Below, piece by piece: positions 1 through 9,137 of a stretch of DNA of 64,000 nt. The notes under the pieces are model-generated. The model saw nothing but the letters and a program-made list of their open reading frames with translations, did not search any database and was not told where the DNA came from. The DNA is from Dethiosulfatibacter aminovorans DSM 17477 (GTDB lineage Bacteria; Bacillota; Clostridia; Tissierellales; Dethiosulfatibacteraceae): contig NZ_FQZL01000008.1 in NCBI RefSeq assembly GCF_900142005.1, forward strand, positions 124,001 through 188,000, in the 5' to 3' direction. Positions within the stretch are counted from its first letter, which is position 1; the number at the start of each line of letters is the position of its first letter. A program made the translations under genes and the position numbers.

Positions 1-2
1 GT

Positions 3-482
3 GTACTCATCAGAGGACAAAGCGGCATAGGGAAAAGTGAGACGGCCCTTGAACTCATCAAGAAGGGACACCGACTTATAGCGGATGATGCCGTAATAAT
101 GAGAATGATAGACAACAGCATAGAATGCACATCTCCTCCCCTTACCAGGCACCTTCTTGAAATAAGGGGAGTTGGGATAATCGACATCAAATACATGTAC
201 GGAGTAGGATCTGTAAAGATAAAGCAGAAGCTTGGACTCATCCTTGACCTTGAGGAATGGGACCAGAAGCAGATTTATGACAGGCTTGGCTTCGACAGTG
301 AATACGAGAATATTTTCGGAGTTGACATTCCAAAATCGAGAATTCCGGTAAGAATAGGAAGAAATACATCCATGATAGTGGAGGTTGCAGCCATGAATCT
401 GAGACAGAAGCTCCTGGGATACTCAATAGAAGAGGAATACAACAAAAGATTTATGGACAATATAAACAGCGGTAATATGTAA
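3..482 (+). CDS. hprK: HPr kinase/phosphorylase, 3' part
   Basis: The bifunctional enzyme phosphorylates and dephosphorylates Ser46 of HPr and so controls carbon catabolite repression in Firmicutes. The gene runs in from the left edge; 159 C-terminal codons are present, about half of the usual ~310. The reading frame opens at base 3 with a P-loop (GQSGIGKSE), followed by HRLIADDAV and then RGVGIIDIKYMYGVGSVK, the family signature region. The first ATG inside the window (99) is internal, because the P-loop lies upstream of it in the same frame. A stop at 480-482 ends the gene and no clear terminator follows. Confidence 0.95.
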   Translation, partial: VLIRGQSGIGKSETALELIKKGHRLIADDAVIMRMIDNSIECTSPPLTRHLLEIRGVGIIDIKYMYGVGSVKIKQKLGLILDLEEWDQKQIYDRLGFDSEYENIFGVDIPKSRIPVRIGRNTSMIVEVAAMNLRQKLLGYSIEEEYNKRFMDNINSGNM

Positions 483-912
483 GAGTTATCCGAAATAAAT
501 TATTTAAGTAGTTTTGTGTCGGAAATCATAAATTGTCCTTGAAAATATATGGATTGTATTTTAAAAGTGAACATAGTACTTCTTGAAATAGACATATGAC
601 ATAGGGATTGAATCCATGAAAACAGCAAATGTTGAAAAAGAGGTTGCTTTGAAAGTGGATTTGTGTTCCTTGCATGACACATATATGACTGGGAAAATCG
701 TTTCAATGCCTAATTAATTTAAAACGCGATTTTCGGTTTTAAATAAATAAAACATCAAAAAAACTTAATTTTTCTTTCAAAAAACAATTTTAACCAATGG
801 AAGTTAGGAAAACATATTGCAGGGAAAAAACTTTTGACTTGCTAAAATAGGTTTTTTTATGCCTGGCTAAATAAATAAAGGAGGAAAATGCGAAAAACAT
901 TATGTTTCCCTA
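483..912. other. intergenic stretch without a supported gene
   Basis: About 430 AT-rich bases between hprK and the nifJ promoter. A 33-codon reading frame (616-717, plus) has no convincing ribosome binding site and no recognisable product. An AGGAGG-like sequence near 881 is followed by no useful frame. I see nothing else. Confidence 0.6.
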
Positions 913-941
913 TTGACGATTGGAACTGCACATATTATACT
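913..941 (+). promoter_or_regulatory. sigma-A promoter of nifJ
   Basis: TTGACG (913-918), a 17-base spacer and TATACT (936-941). The predicted start near 948 gives a leader of about 50 bases ending in AAGGAGGT at 980-987, 9 bases before the nifJ ATG. Confidence 0.8.
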
Positions 942-996
942 TAATTGTAACTGTTCTGCATATTGTATACAAGATAACCAAGGAGGTTAGTTTTAA

Positions 997-3900
997 ATGG
1001 CAAAATCAATGAGAAGTATGGATGGAAATACGGCAGCAGCTTATGTTTCCTATGCTTTCACAGACGTAGCGGCTATCTACCCAATAACTCCGTCATCACC
1101 AATGGCTGAGCACGTAGATGAGTGGGCTGCAAAAGGTCAGAAAAACATTTTTGGCCAAGAAGTAAAGGTGACTGAATTACAGTCAGAGGGTGGAGCTTCA
1201 GGAGCCGTTCACGGTTCGCTGGCTACAGGAGCCCTAACAACAACATTTACAGCATCACAGGGATTATTGCTTATGATTCCAAACATGTACAAGATAGCTG
1301 GTGAATTACTGCCGGGTGTTTTCCATGTTAGTGCAAGAGCTGTAGCAAGTCATGCATTGTCAATATTCGGAGACCACTCTGATGTTATGGCTGCAAGACA
1401 AACAGGATTTGCAATGCTGGCATCAGGAAGTGTTCAGGAAGTTATGGACCTTGCAGGTGTTGCGCATCTTACTGCAATCAAGTCAAGAGTACCTTTTGTA
1501 CATTTCTTTGACGGATTCAGAACTTCACACGAAATTCAAAAAATAGAAGTAATTGATTACAGTGAATTTGAAAAGCTTGTTGACTTTGAAGCTGTTCAGG
1601 CATTCAGAGACAGAGCATTGAACCCAGAGCATCCTGTAACTAGAGGTACTGCTCAAAACCCTGACATCTTCTTCCAGGCGAAAGAAGCTTCAAACAGCTT
1701 CTACGACAATCTTCCGGAAACTGTAGCAGCTTACATGGAAGACATAAGCAAGGTGACAGGAAGAACTTACAAGCCGTTCAACTACTATGGAGCGCCAGAT
1801 GCCGACAAAGTAATAATTGCAATGGGATCTGTAACAGAAACAATTGAAGAGACAATTGACTACCTTGTAGATCAGGGAGAAAAAGTCGGTGTTGTTAAAG
1901 TACACCTTTACAGACCTTTCTCAGAAAAATATTTCTTCGATGTACTTCCTGAGACAGTTAAGAAAATTGCTGTTCTTGATAGAACTAAAGAGCCTGGTTC
2001 ACTTGGCGAGCCTCTTTACCTTGACATCAAGTCAATGTTCTATGACAAGGAAGAAAAACCATTAATAGTTGGTGGAATATACGGACTTGGATCAAAGGAT
2101 ACACTTCCTTCTCACATAAAATCCGTATTTGACAATCTTGCTGCTGACGAACCTAAAGACAGATTCACAGTTGGTATAGTTGATGATGTAACATTCAGGT
2201 CTCTTCCAATTGGAGAGTCTATAAGTGTTGCTTCAAAAGGAACTATAAGCTGTAAGTTCTGGGGACTTGGTTCAGACGGTACAGTTGGAGCAAATAAAAA
2301 TGCAATAAAGATAATCGGTGACAATACTGACAAGTATGCACAAGGTTATTTCTCATATGACTCTAAAAAATCTGGTGGTGTAACTGCATCTCACTTGAGA
2401 TTCGGTGACAATCCAATAAGATCGACATACCTTATCAACAAGGCTGATTTCATTTCTTGTGCACAGCAGTCTTACGTTGACAAGTATGACCTTCTTAAAG
2501 GCATCAAAAAAGGTGGAACTTTCCTTCTCAACACTCTTTGGAATGCTGAAGAGCTGGAAGCAAATCTTCCGGGAGAACTTAAGAAGGCCATCGCCGACAA
2601 TGATGTTCAGTTCTATACAATAAACGCAACTAAGATTGCTGCTGAAATCGGTCTTGGAAACAGGACAAACATGGTAATGCAGTCTGCATTCTTCAAGCTT
2701 GCAGAAGTTATACCTGTTGATGAAGCTGTTGGATACCTCAACAAGGCTATCGAGAAATCATACGGTAAAAAAGGTGAGAAGGTAGTCAACATGAACGTTG
2801 AGGCTGTTAAGCAGGGTATATCCGGACTTGTAAAAGTTGAAGTTCCTGCTTCATGGGCATCTGCTGAAGCTACTGCTGCAGTTGTGGACACAAACAAGCC
2901 TGAGTTCATCAAGGAAATACTTGAGCCTGTAAATGCGCAAGAAGGAGACTCTATTCCTGTAAGCAAGTTTGTAGGAAGAGAAGACGGTACATTCCCTCAG
3001 GGAACTGCTGCTTACGAGAAGAGAGGTATAGCTGTAAACGTGCCTGAATGGCAGGTTGCAGACTGTATCCAGTGTAACCAGTGTGCATTTGTTTGTCCTC
3101 ACGCTGCTATCAGACCTTTCCTTCTAAACGAAGAAGAAAAAGCCAACGCACCTGAAACTTTCGAAACAAAGAAAGCAATGGGTAAAGGCTTCGAAGGACT
3201 TGAGTACAGAATACAGGTATCTGCACTTGACTGTACAGGATGTGGAAACTGTGTTGACATCTGTCCTTCAAAGAACAAGGCAATCGTAATGAAGCCAATC
3301 GGAACTCAAACTGAGAAAGAAGTTCCAAACTGGGATTACGCTATAGAAAATGTAACAGTTAAAGATGATCTTATGGACAAGAAATCTGTTAAGGGAAGCC
3401 AGTTCGCATTCCCATACCTTGAGTTCTCAGGAGCTTGTGCAGGATGTGGAGAGACTCCGTATGCAAAAGCAGTAACTCAACTTTACGGAGACAGAATGAT
3501 CATCGCAAACGCTACAGGATGTTCTTCAATCTGGGGTGGATCTGCTCCTTCTACAGTTTATACTACAGATGCAAAGGGCAAAGGTCCTGCATGGGCAAAC
3601 TCACTGTTTGAAGACAATGCCGAGTACGGATACGGAATGGCAATGGGCGTCAAGCAAATGAGAGAAAACATCAAGGTGAACATGGAAGCTCTTATAGCCA
3701 AGGATGAATTCAGTGCTGAAATCAAGGAAGCATTCAAGGCTTGGATTGACACAATGAATGATGGAGAAGCTTCTAAAGAAGCATCTGCAACAGTTCTTGA
3801 CCTTCTTACTAAGCTTTCACCATGTGAAGACTGCAAGAAAGAGGTTCAAAATATCCTCGACAGAAAAGATTACCTGATCAAGAAATCCGTATGGATACTT

Positions 3901-4536
3901 GGTGGAGACGGATGGTCATACGATATAGGTTACGGCGGACTTGACCACGTGCTTGCAAGTGGAGAAGATGTGAACGTACTTGTATTCGATACAGAGGTTT
4001 ACTCAAACACTGGTGGACAGTCTTCAAAGGCTACACCAACAGCTGCAACTGCCAAGTTTGCTGCAGCAGGAAAGAATGTTAAGAAGAAAGACCTTGGTAT
4101 GATCGCTGCAACGTACGGTTACGTATATGTAGCTCAGGTTGCAATGGGAGCAAACAAGAACCAGTTCATGAAGGCATTGGTTGAAGCAGAAAGCTACAAC
4201 GGACCATCATTGATCATGGCTTACGCTCCATGTGTAAACCACGGAATAAAAGCTGGTATGGGCAAGACTCAGACCAAAGAGAAAGATGCTGTTGAAGCAG
4301 GATACTGGCACCTGTACAGGTTCAATCCTCTTCTTAGAGAAGAAGGAAAGAATCCTTTCGTTCTTGATTCTAAAGAGCCTACTGCATCATTCAGAGAATT
4401 CCTTGAAAGCGAAGTAAGATACACTTCACTTCAAATGCAGTTCCCTGACATAGCTGAAGAACTTTTTGCCAAGGCTGAAGCTGACGCAAAGGAAAGATAC
4501 GAAAGCTACAGGAGAATGGCGGAAATGCAGTACTAG
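997..4536 (+). CDS. nifJ: pyruvate:ferredoxin (flavodoxin) oxidoreductase
   Basis: Homodimeric cytoplasmic enzyme that oxidises pyruvate with CoA to acetyl-CoA, CO2 and reduced ferredoxin. At 1179 residues it is a full-length single-chain PFOR. It has the N-terminal pyruvate-binding domain (TELQSEGGASGAVHGSLATG near residue 60), two ferredoxin-type 4Fe-4S motifs (Cys 690/693/696/700 and 746/749/752/756), a further cluster-ligating region with CAGC at 814-817, and the thiamine diphosphate motif beginning GDGWSYDIG near residue 971 and ending in SNTGGQ. It has its own strong promoter and a terminator, so it is monocistronic. The IclR-type gene follows with its own promoter; regulation of nifJ by that protein is only a possibility. 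Confidence 0.98.
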   Translation: MAKSMRSMDGNTAAAYVSYAFTDVAAIYPITPSSPMAEHVDEWAAKGQKNIFGQEVKVTELQSEGGASGAVHGSLATGALTTTFTASQGLLLMIPNMYKIAGELLPGVFHVSARAVASHALSIFGDHSDVMAARQTGFAMLASGSVQEVMDLAGVAHLTAIKSRVPFVHFFDGFRTSHEIQKIEVIDYSEFEKLVDFEAVQAFRDRALNPEHPVTRGTAQNPDIFFQAKEASNSFYDNLPETVAAYMEDISKVTGRTYKPFNYYGAPDADKVIIAMGSVTETIEETIDYLVDQGEKVGVVKVHLYRPFSEKYFFDVLPETVKKIAVLDRTKEPGSLGEPLYLDIKSMFYDKEEKPLIVGGIYGLGSKDTLPSHIKSVFDNLAADEPKDRFTVGIVDDVTFRSLPIGESISVASKGTISCKFWGLGSDGTVGANKNAIKIIGDNTDKYAQGYFSYDSKKSGGVTASHLRFGDNPIRSTYLINKADFISCAQQSYVDKYDLLKGIKKGGTFLLNTLWNAEELEANLPGELKKAIADNDVQFYTINATKIAAEIGLGNRTNMVMQSAFFKLAEVIPVDEAVGYLNKAIEKSYGKKGEKVVNMNVEAVKQGISGLVKVEVPASWASAEATAAVVDTNKPEFIKEILEPVNAQEGDSIPVSKFVGREDGTFPQGTAAYEKRGIAVNVPEWQVADCIQCNQCAFVCPHAAIRPFLLNEEEKANAPETFETKKAMGKGFEGLEYRIQVSALDCTGCGNCVDICPSKNKAIVMKPIGTQTEKEVPNWDYAIENVTVKDDLMDKKSVKGSQFAFPYLEFSGACAGCGETPYAKAVTQLYGDRMIIANATGCSSIWGGSAPSTVYTTDAKGKGPAWANSLFEDNAEYGYGMAMGVKQMRENIKVNMEALIAKDEFSAEIKEAFKAWIDTMNDGEASKEASATVLDLLTKLSPCEDCKKEVQNILDRKDYLIKKSVWILGGDGWSYDIGYGGLDHVLASGEDVNVLVFDTEVYSNTGGQSSKATPTAATAKFAAAGKNVKKKDLGMIAATYGYVYVAQVAMGANKNQFMKALVEAESYNGPSLIMAYAPCVNHGIKAGMGKTQTKEKDAVEAGYWHLYRFNPLLREEGKNPFVLDSKEPTASFREFLESEVRYTSLQMQFPDIAEELFAKAEADAKERYESYRRMAEMQY

Positions 4537-4548
4537 GAAATAAATGGA

Positions 4549-4575
4549 AATCCCGGCCGAGGCCGGGATTTTTTA
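4549..4575 (+). terminator. rho-independent terminator of nifJ
   Basis: Stem AATCCCGG/CCGGGATT around a CCGAGG loop, followed by a T run, starting 13 bases after the nifJ stop. Confidence 0.9.
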
Positions 4576-4592
4576 TTGTTAAATCCTTTGAC

Positions 4593-4621
4593 TTGATTTG
4601 TAGAGTCTACTGTGTTATTAT
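4593..4621 (+). promoter_or_regulatory. promoter of the IclR-family gene
   Basis: TTGATT (4593-4598), 17-base spacer, TATTAT (4616-4621). It lies just past the nifJ terminator. Confidence 0.65.
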
Positions 4622-4628
4622 ATACGTA

Positions 4629-4647
4629 CCATAATATGGAATAATTC
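4629..4647. promoter_or_regulatory. overlapping palindromes, possible IclR-type operator
   Basis: CCATAATATGG (4629-4639) and GAATAATTC (4639-4647) are both perfect odd-length palindromes and share a base. They sit immediately after the -10 box, between promoter and start codon. This is where an autoregulating IclR-type protein could bind. The assignment is inferred from position only. Confidence 0.35.
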
Positions 4648-4667
4648 GTTATAATATAGGAGAGGAT

Positions 4668-5426
4668 ATGGGTAAGGAAGGAAATACAATTCAGTCTGTA
4701 GACAGAGCTATAGAAATATTGAGAAGCTTTGAACATAATGAGGAGCTGGGCGTCACAGAAATAAGCAAGCTTACAAATCTTCATAAGAGCACCGCTTTCA
4801 ACCTTATTTCAACACTTGAGAAGGCAGGGCTTTTGTCCAAGGATGCAAATTCGGGAAGGTACAGGCTGGGAATGGAACTTTTCAGATTGGGAACAATGGT
4901 GAATTCCAATATTAGAAAAATCTGCGAGCCATATCTGCAGATGCTTGTAGATGAATTTTCAGAGACTGTAAACCTTGTTGCCAGGAATGACCTTCTAGTT
5001 ATATATCTGGACAAGAAGGACAGCCCTCATTCAATGAGAATCAGTACAGAAGAAGGAACCAGGTTGCCCATGTATATTACTGCTGTTGGAAAGGCAATGA
5101 TGTCAACATTGTCCGATGATGAAATTAAGAATATATTGAAAAATGTGAGGCTTGTGAAGTTTACGGAAAACACTCTGACGGACAGGGAGGCTATAAGGCT
5201 TCAGATACAGTCTGCAAGAGACAGTGGTTATGCAGAAGATCTGCAGGAATATGAAAATGGACTTACATGTGTAGGTGCGCCTATCAGGGATCATACAGGA
5301 AGAGCCAACTATGCAATAAGTGTTTCGGGGCCTAACTCGAGAATGACCAAGGAAGTCAGGAAGAAAATAGGTGACAGACTGGTTGAGCTGACGGCTCAAA
5401 TATCAAAAAAACTGGGATATTTTTAA
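4668..5426 (+). CDS. IclR-family transcriptional regulator
   Basis: A 252-residue cytoplasmic DNA-binding protein with the standard IclR layout. The N-terminal winged helix (SVDRAIEILRSF near residue 10; ELGVTEISKLTNLHKSTAFN near 28) ends in the wing SGRYRLG. The GAF-like effector domain fills roughly residues 75-250. AGGAGAGG precedes the ATG. The ligand cannot be read from sequence. Autoregulation through the palindromes upstream is plausible, and its neighbour nifJ is a possible target. Confidence 0.9.
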   Translation: MGKEGNTIQSVDRAIEILRSFEHNEELGVTEISKLTNLHKSTAFNLISTLEKAGLLSKDANSGRYRLGMELFRLGTMVNSNIRKICEPYLQMLVDEFSETVNLVARNDLLVIYLDKKDSPHSMRISTEEGTRLPMYITAVGKAMMSTLSDDEIKNILKNVRLVKFTENTLTDREAIRLQIQSARDSGYAEDLQEYENGLTCVGAPIRDHTGRANYAISVSGPNSRMTKEVRKKIGDRLVELTAQISKKLGYF

Positions 5427-5436
5427 GCAAAACTAA

Positions 5437-5466
5437 AACAGGAGGCTCAGCCTCCTGTTTTTAAGT
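5437..5466. terminator. bidirectional terminator between the IclR gene and ndk
   Basis: AAACAGGAGGC/GCCTCCTGTTT with a TCA loop and A/T flanks on both sides, between two convergent genes. Confidence 0.85.
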
Positions 5467-5487
5467 TTTAATGATTTTAGTCTAATG

Positions 5488-5889
5488 TTATTGCTGGAAC
5501 CATATGCTGATTTCTCTTTCCGCTTCTTCATTTGATGCTGAAGAATGGACTGCATTCATGGTCAATCCTGTGCCGTATGTCTTTCTTATGGTTCCTTCCT
5601 CGGCTTCAAAGGGATTGGTGCTTCCGTTTATCCTTCTGATTTCCTTAATGGCATTATTGCCGGAAAGAACCATGGCTACCACTCTATCGCTTCTCATGAA
5701 TTCAATCAACTCTCCGTAAAAATCCTTGCCCTTGTGTTCCTCGTAATGTCTGGATAACAACAGTTCGTCTGGAATGAGTATTTTTATCTGTTCAATCTGG
5801 AAATCGTTCTTTTCGTAGATTGAGATAATATTTCCAACATTCTTGCTCTTAACAGCATCGGGCTTAATCAATACAAGTGATCTTTCCAA
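5488..5889 (-). CDS. ndk: nucleoside-diphosphate kinase
   Basis: Transfers the gamma phosphate of ATP to nucleoside diphosphates through a phosphohistidine. The protein has 133 residues, at the short end of the family. It shows the N-terminal ERSLVLIKPDAV, the conserved GTIRKTYG arginine region, and the catalytic histidine in NAVHSSAS. The start codon is TTG (5889-5887), preceded by AGAGG at 9 bases spacing. It is the second gene of a short transcript, 18 bases after the 29-codon membrane miniprotein, and ends at the bidirectional terminator. Confidence 0.93.
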   Translation of the reverse strand: MERSLVLIKPDAVKSKNVGNIISIYEKNDFQIEQIKILIPDELLLSRHYEEHKGKDFYGELIEFMRSDRVVAMVLSGNNAIKEIRRINGSTNPFEAEEGTIRKTYGTGLTMNAVHSSASNEEAEREISIWFQQ

Positions 5890-5907
5890 ACTTTTCTACC
5901 TCTCTTA

Positions 5908-5997
5908 TTATGAAGTTAATGGCAGTAACAGTCCAAGAACTATGGCGATAACCACAGCCAGGGACATGAATTTTTTGAATTTACTTGAATATAACAT
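5908..5997 (-). CDS. 29-residue single-span membrane miniprotein upstream of ndk
   Basis: The product begins MLYSSKFKKF and continues as a hydrophobic segment of about 18 residues (SLAVVIAIVLGLLLPL) before ending in TS. The basic N-terminus followed by a single membrane span suggests an inner-face anchor. A GGAG site lies 8 bases before the ATG. A textbook promoter (TTGACA-17-TATTAT, minus strand) sits 30 bases upstream of the start, and ndk follows 18 bases after the stop, so it is the first cistron of the ndk transcript. Size and architecture recall firmicute membrane miniproteins such as Prli42, but I do not claim homology. No function can be assigned. Confidence 0.6.
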   Translation of the reverse strand: MLYSSKFKKFMSLAVVIAIVLGLLLPLTS

Positions 5998-6032
5998 TAT
6001 GTATTCTCCATTCTGTAATTCCCACAAAATAC

Positions 6033-6061
6033 ATAATATTCCTTTTTGGGGGATTTGTCAA
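6033..6061 (-). promoter_or_regulatory. sigma-A promoter of the miniprotein-ndk unit
   Basis: On the minus strand TTGACA (6061-6056), 17-base spacer, TATTAT (6038-6033). The predicted start lies near 6026. Confidence 0.8.
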
Positions 6062-6086
6062 ATTTTGAAAACTGTTCTCAATTGTG

Positions 6087-7493
6087 CTAGTAAGCTGTTT
6101 CTAGTATGAATTCCGCAAGAAATACTGCAATCTCCGCAGTCCTGTTCACATCCATGTTATCCAGGGTGTCTCCGGGATAGTGTATTCCGTCCATATCCTC
6201 ATGGATAAGTGTCACTGAAGGTATTCCCTTCATCTCAAATGGAAGGTTGTCGCTTGCTCCTTCGTTGGAGTACTGTGTTTCCATGCCCAGATCGTCGGCA
6301 AAGTCCGCCAGCTCATCCTGCAGTTTTTCCGAATGAGGATACGAAGAGAGAAGGGTAAGAGGCAATGCTTCTTTGGATCCAACCATGTCCATGTTTATGA
6401 CTGTTGTATTATCGCTTGTGAAATTCGAATTTCTTGCAAGATAAGTGGAGCCGTAGAGGTTTTCCTCCTCTCCGTTGAAAAGAACGAAGTACAGGTTTAT
6501 ATCAGGCTCCTGGTCAATGCTGCTGAAGTATCTTGCCAGCTCCATTACTGTTGCAGTACCTGAAGCGTTGTCCAGCGCTCCCGGATTGTAGGTGCCATTG
6601 AGATTGTCTCCAACATGGTCCATATGTGCGCTGATGACAAGGTTTGTCGATGTTTTTTTACCTGGTATCATTGCCGCTATATTTGAAGCATTTGAACTCC
6701 TTGCCTCATAATCCGATTCCATATGAATTTTGAAATTTTTGTCCTTTGAATCCGACAGGTCCTTGAATATATCCTGTTCAACCAGGTAAAACATGAAGCC
6801 GTTGGGATTGTCTCCAGTATACCTGTATAGTGAAGAATATCTTATGAGATGTCCATAGACATAGTCCTGATATTCCGTTTCTTCCAGTACCAAACCTTCT
6901 GTTCCCGTGTTTTTGCAGAAGGAATATATTTCATCACTTTCAATGATGCCGCGTATTTCGGAAGATATGAGAAGAGCCTTTCCTGAAAGGTCTTTCTGCC
7001 TGTCTTTAAAGAAGGAAGCATCATCAGCAATTACCATTTCCAGTACCTTTTCATTCTTGAGGCTGACTCCATCCATTACGGCATTTGTAAAGTCATCAAG
7101 GAATTCATATTCCTTAGCTGTTGAGCCGTATTCATCCAATAGTGACAGTTTGGGTGTGGAATTCATCAAGAATACAGTCTGGGTGTAGTCCTGTCTGTAG
7201 TTTGATGCAAAATCGGCACTTTCAATTCCCGTTGATGCAAAATAATCTGCAATATAATCTACGGCAAGGTTGTTCCCTGTCGTTCCTGTAAGCCTGCCCG
7301 CGTATTTTTCGGAGGAAAGCTCGCTTATTGTATGTTCTATATTTGCTGTTGAGATATCATTTGAAGGGTTTGTATCTTTTGATGTGATTGTACTTGATGG
7401 TGTGTCTGACTGAGGGATATCAGCAGGCTCGGTGCAGCCTGTAAGTGCAAGTATCAATGCAATGAACAGGCAGATTGATAAATGTTTATTCAT
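6087..7493 (-). CDS. M28-family metallopeptidase lipoprotein
   Basis: A 468-residue protein with a lipoprotein signal peptide (lipobox LTGC, Cys20) and a Ser/Thr-rich linker, so it is probably anchored outside the membrane. The C-terminal half is an M28 di-zinc aminopeptidase domain: SAHMDHVGD, GALDNASGTATVMELARYF, the catalytic glutamates in NGEEENLYGSTYLA, and the last metal histidine in IHYPGDTLDNMD. A protease-associated-like insert probably occupies about residues 140-265. GGAGTGATC precedes the ATG. It would release amino acids from peptides at the cell surface, which fits a peptide fermenter. Confidence 0.92.
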   Translation of the reverse strand: MNKHLSICLFIALILALTGCTEPADIPQSDTPSSTITSKDTNPSNDISTANIEHTISELSSEKYAGRLTGTTGNNLAVDYIADYFASTGIESADFASNYRQDYTQTVFLMNSTPKLSLLDEYGSTAKEYEFLDDFTNAVMDGVSLKNEKVLEMVIADDASFFKDRQKDLSGKALLISSEIRGIIESDEIYSFCKNTGTEGLVLEETEYQDYVYGHLIRYSSLYRYTGDNPNGFMFYLVEQDIFKDLSDSKDKNFKIHMESDYEARSSNASNIAAMIPGKKTSTNLVISAHMDHVGDNLNGTYNPGALDNASGTATVMELARYFSSIDQEPDINLYFVLFNGEEENLYGSTYLARNSNFTSDNTTVINMDMVGSKEALPLTLLSSYPHSEKLQDELADFADDLGMETQYSNEGASDNLPFEMKGIPSVTLIHEDMDGIHYPGDTLDNMDVNRTAEIAVFLAEFILETAY

Positions 7494-7601
7494 AAGATCA
7501 CTCCATATCCATATATATAAATTCTAACATATATATGATACAGAAGTATGTACATAAAATTAAATTTTTGCAACAAGAAGGCAGTTGCACTGCATAAAAA
7601 A

Positions 7602-7678
7602 TGGTGCTCCCAGTAGGACTCGAACCCACAACACCCGGTTCCGAAGACCGGTGCTCTATCCAGTTGAGCTATAGGAGC
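7602..7678 (-). tRNA. tRNA-Arg (anticodon UCG)
   Basis: A complete 77-base cloverleaf with encoded CCA. The acceptor pair is GCTCCTA/TGGGAGC, the D stem GCTC/GAGC, and the anticodon stem CCGGT/ACCGG around CTTCGGA. This puts UCG at positions 34-36, reading CGA. The T stem is GTGGG/CCTAC with a TTCGAGT loop. It has its own promoter on the minus strand. Confidence 0.95.
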
Positions 7679-7691
7679 ACGCAACATATCT

Positions 7692-7720
7692 ATTATAAGT
7701 ATTTTGTATCATTAAATCAA
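7692..7720 (-). promoter_or_regulatory. promoter of tRNA-Arg
   Basis: On the minus strand TTGATT (7720-7715), exactly 17 bases, TATAAT (7697-7692). It starts transcription a few bases before the mature tRNA 5' end. Confidence 0.85.
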
Positions 7721-7762
7721 GTATATTTTGAAATGGAATTAATACAAATTTAAGTATTACTG

Positions 7763-7771
7763 TGGTATAAT
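7763..7771 (+). promoter_or_regulatory. extended -10 promoter of the S41 protease gene
   Basis: TGGTATAAT, an extended -10 with no good -35 at the usual distance. It makes a start codon at 7770 impossible and supports translation from 7839. Confidence 0.6.
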
Positions 7772-7838
7772 GTTGGAAGCACAAAAAAACAGCTCCGCAG
7801 CGCTGACAAATAATTACAGTTTAAAGAAGGAGAAACTA

Positions 7839-9056
7839 ATGATATCAAAAACTAAAGCTTTTTTCACGGTGCTTGTTGCCGTTGTTATAACCATAGTGGT
7901 CACTACTGCTGCAAACAACTATTTTGCGATAAAAAACTATGACAAGGTTATAATTACCGATGACAAATATATTGAATATGAAACAATGAAGGACAAGTAC
8001 AACAAGATGGAATACATAGAAGGTTTTGTGGAGGAAAACTTCTTGTATGACATTGAGGAAGGGGAGCTTTACGAGGGTGCGCTTAAGGGAATGCTTGACA
8101 TACTTGATGACCCATATTCTGAATATATGACTGAGGATGAATTCAACGATCTCATAGAGCAGACTTCTGGAGAATACAGCGGCATAGGTGTCTATGTATC
8201 CGTTACGGAGGACAACAGGATTGTCATAGTTGCACCTATTGAGGATACACCTGCAGATCAGGCAGGACTCAAGACAGGGGACTACATATCCAAGGTCAAT
8301 GGAGTTAAGTATGCAGGAGACGAGCTTTCAGATGCAGTGGACGTCATGAAGGGCAAGCCTGGTACTGATGTCGACATAACCATTACAAGGGAAGGCGACG
8401 ATGGCGTTGAATTTGATTTTGACGTTACAATAACCAGGGACAACATAAAGATAAAGACAATCAAGTACGACATGCTTGAAGATGACATAGGATATATAAG
8501 GATAACAACCTTTGACCAGCAGACGGATGCAGACTTCAAGGATGCCTTGAATGATCTGGAATCCCAGGGGATTACCGGTCTTATAGTTGATTTGAGATAC
8601 AATCCTGGAGGACTTATTACAAGTGTTTCTGAAATTGCAGACGAACTTCTTGGAGAAACCATCATAACCTATACACAGACAAAATATGGAGAAAGGGAAT
8701 ACTACTATTCCGACAAGGACAAGATAGATGTTCCTCTGGCGGTTCTTATCAACGAGGGAAGCGCAAGTGCTTCGGAAATATTGTCGGGAGCAGTGAAGGA
8801 TACGGGTTCGGGAGTTCTCATAGGAACAAAAACCTTTGGGAAGGGTATCGTACAGAGGATAATACCCCTGGCCGATGGAGCGGGTCTCAAGCTTACGGTT
8901 TCCGAATATTTCACGCCAAATGACATAAACATACATGGAGTGGGAATAGAGCCGGACGTCTACCTTGAAATGGATGACGACGTACTGTACGGACCTGAAT
9001 ACATTGATGAAGACATACAGCTTCAAAGAGCAGTAGAAATAATAAACATGCAGTAA
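7839..9056 (+). CDS. carboxyl-terminal processing protease (S41, CtpA type)
   Basis: A serine protease that trims or degrades exported proteins, anchored by one N-terminal membrane span (residues about 8-26), with the body outside the cell. Domain order in 405 residues: membrane anchor, a PDZ domain (GIGVYVSVTE through DQAGLKTGDYISKVNG), then the S41 domain. The catalytic Ser lies in NEGSASASEILSGA and the Lys in GTKTFGKGIVQ. The ATG at 7839 is preferred because AGAAGGAG precedes it by 6 bases and the upstream in-frame codons overlap the promoter. A strong terminator follows, so the gene is monocistronic. Confidence 0.95.
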   Translation: MISKTKAFFTVLVAVVITIVVTTAANNYFAIKNYDKVIITDDKYIEYETMKDKYNKMEYIEGFVEENFLYDIEEGELYEGALKGMLDILDDPYSEYMTEDEFNDLIEQTSGEYSGIGVYVSVTEDNRIVIVAPIEDTPADQAGLKTGDYISKVNGVKYAGDELSDAVDVMKGKPGTDVDITITREGDDGVEFDFDVTITRDNIKIKTIKYDMLEDDIGYIRITTFDQQTDADFKDALNDLESQGITGLIVDLRYNPGGLITSVSEIADELLGETIITYTQTKYGEREYYYSDKDKIDVPLAVLINEGSASASEILSGAVKDTGSGVLIGTKTFGKGIVQRIIPLADGAGLKLTVSEYFTPNDINIHGVGIEPDVYLEMDDDVLYGPEYIDEDIQLQRAVEIINMQ

Positions 9057-9069
9057 AGATAAAACAGTG

Positions 9070-9105
9070 TCCGCCGGAACCAGGAAGGGTTTGCGGCGGA
9101 TTTTG
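9070..9105 (+). terminator. terminator of the S41 protease gene
   Basis: TCCGCCG pairs with CGGCGGA, with an inner GAACC/GGGTT helix, followed by TTTT. Confidence 0.8.
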
Positions 9106-9137
9106 TATAGCTGCTATCTTGAATAAAAAATTAGCAC

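Noticed and set aside
616..717. 33-codon frame between hprK and nifJ
   Set aside because: No usable ribosome binding site, no promoter directly ahead, and no recognisable composition; kept only as part of the intergenic note.
8328..9026. 232-codon open frame on the minus strand
   Set aside because: It lies wholly inside the S41 protease gene, whose domains are unmistakable, and has no start signals of its own. The same holds for other long opposite-strand frames, such as those at 22602-23366, 25619-26317 and 26924-27688.
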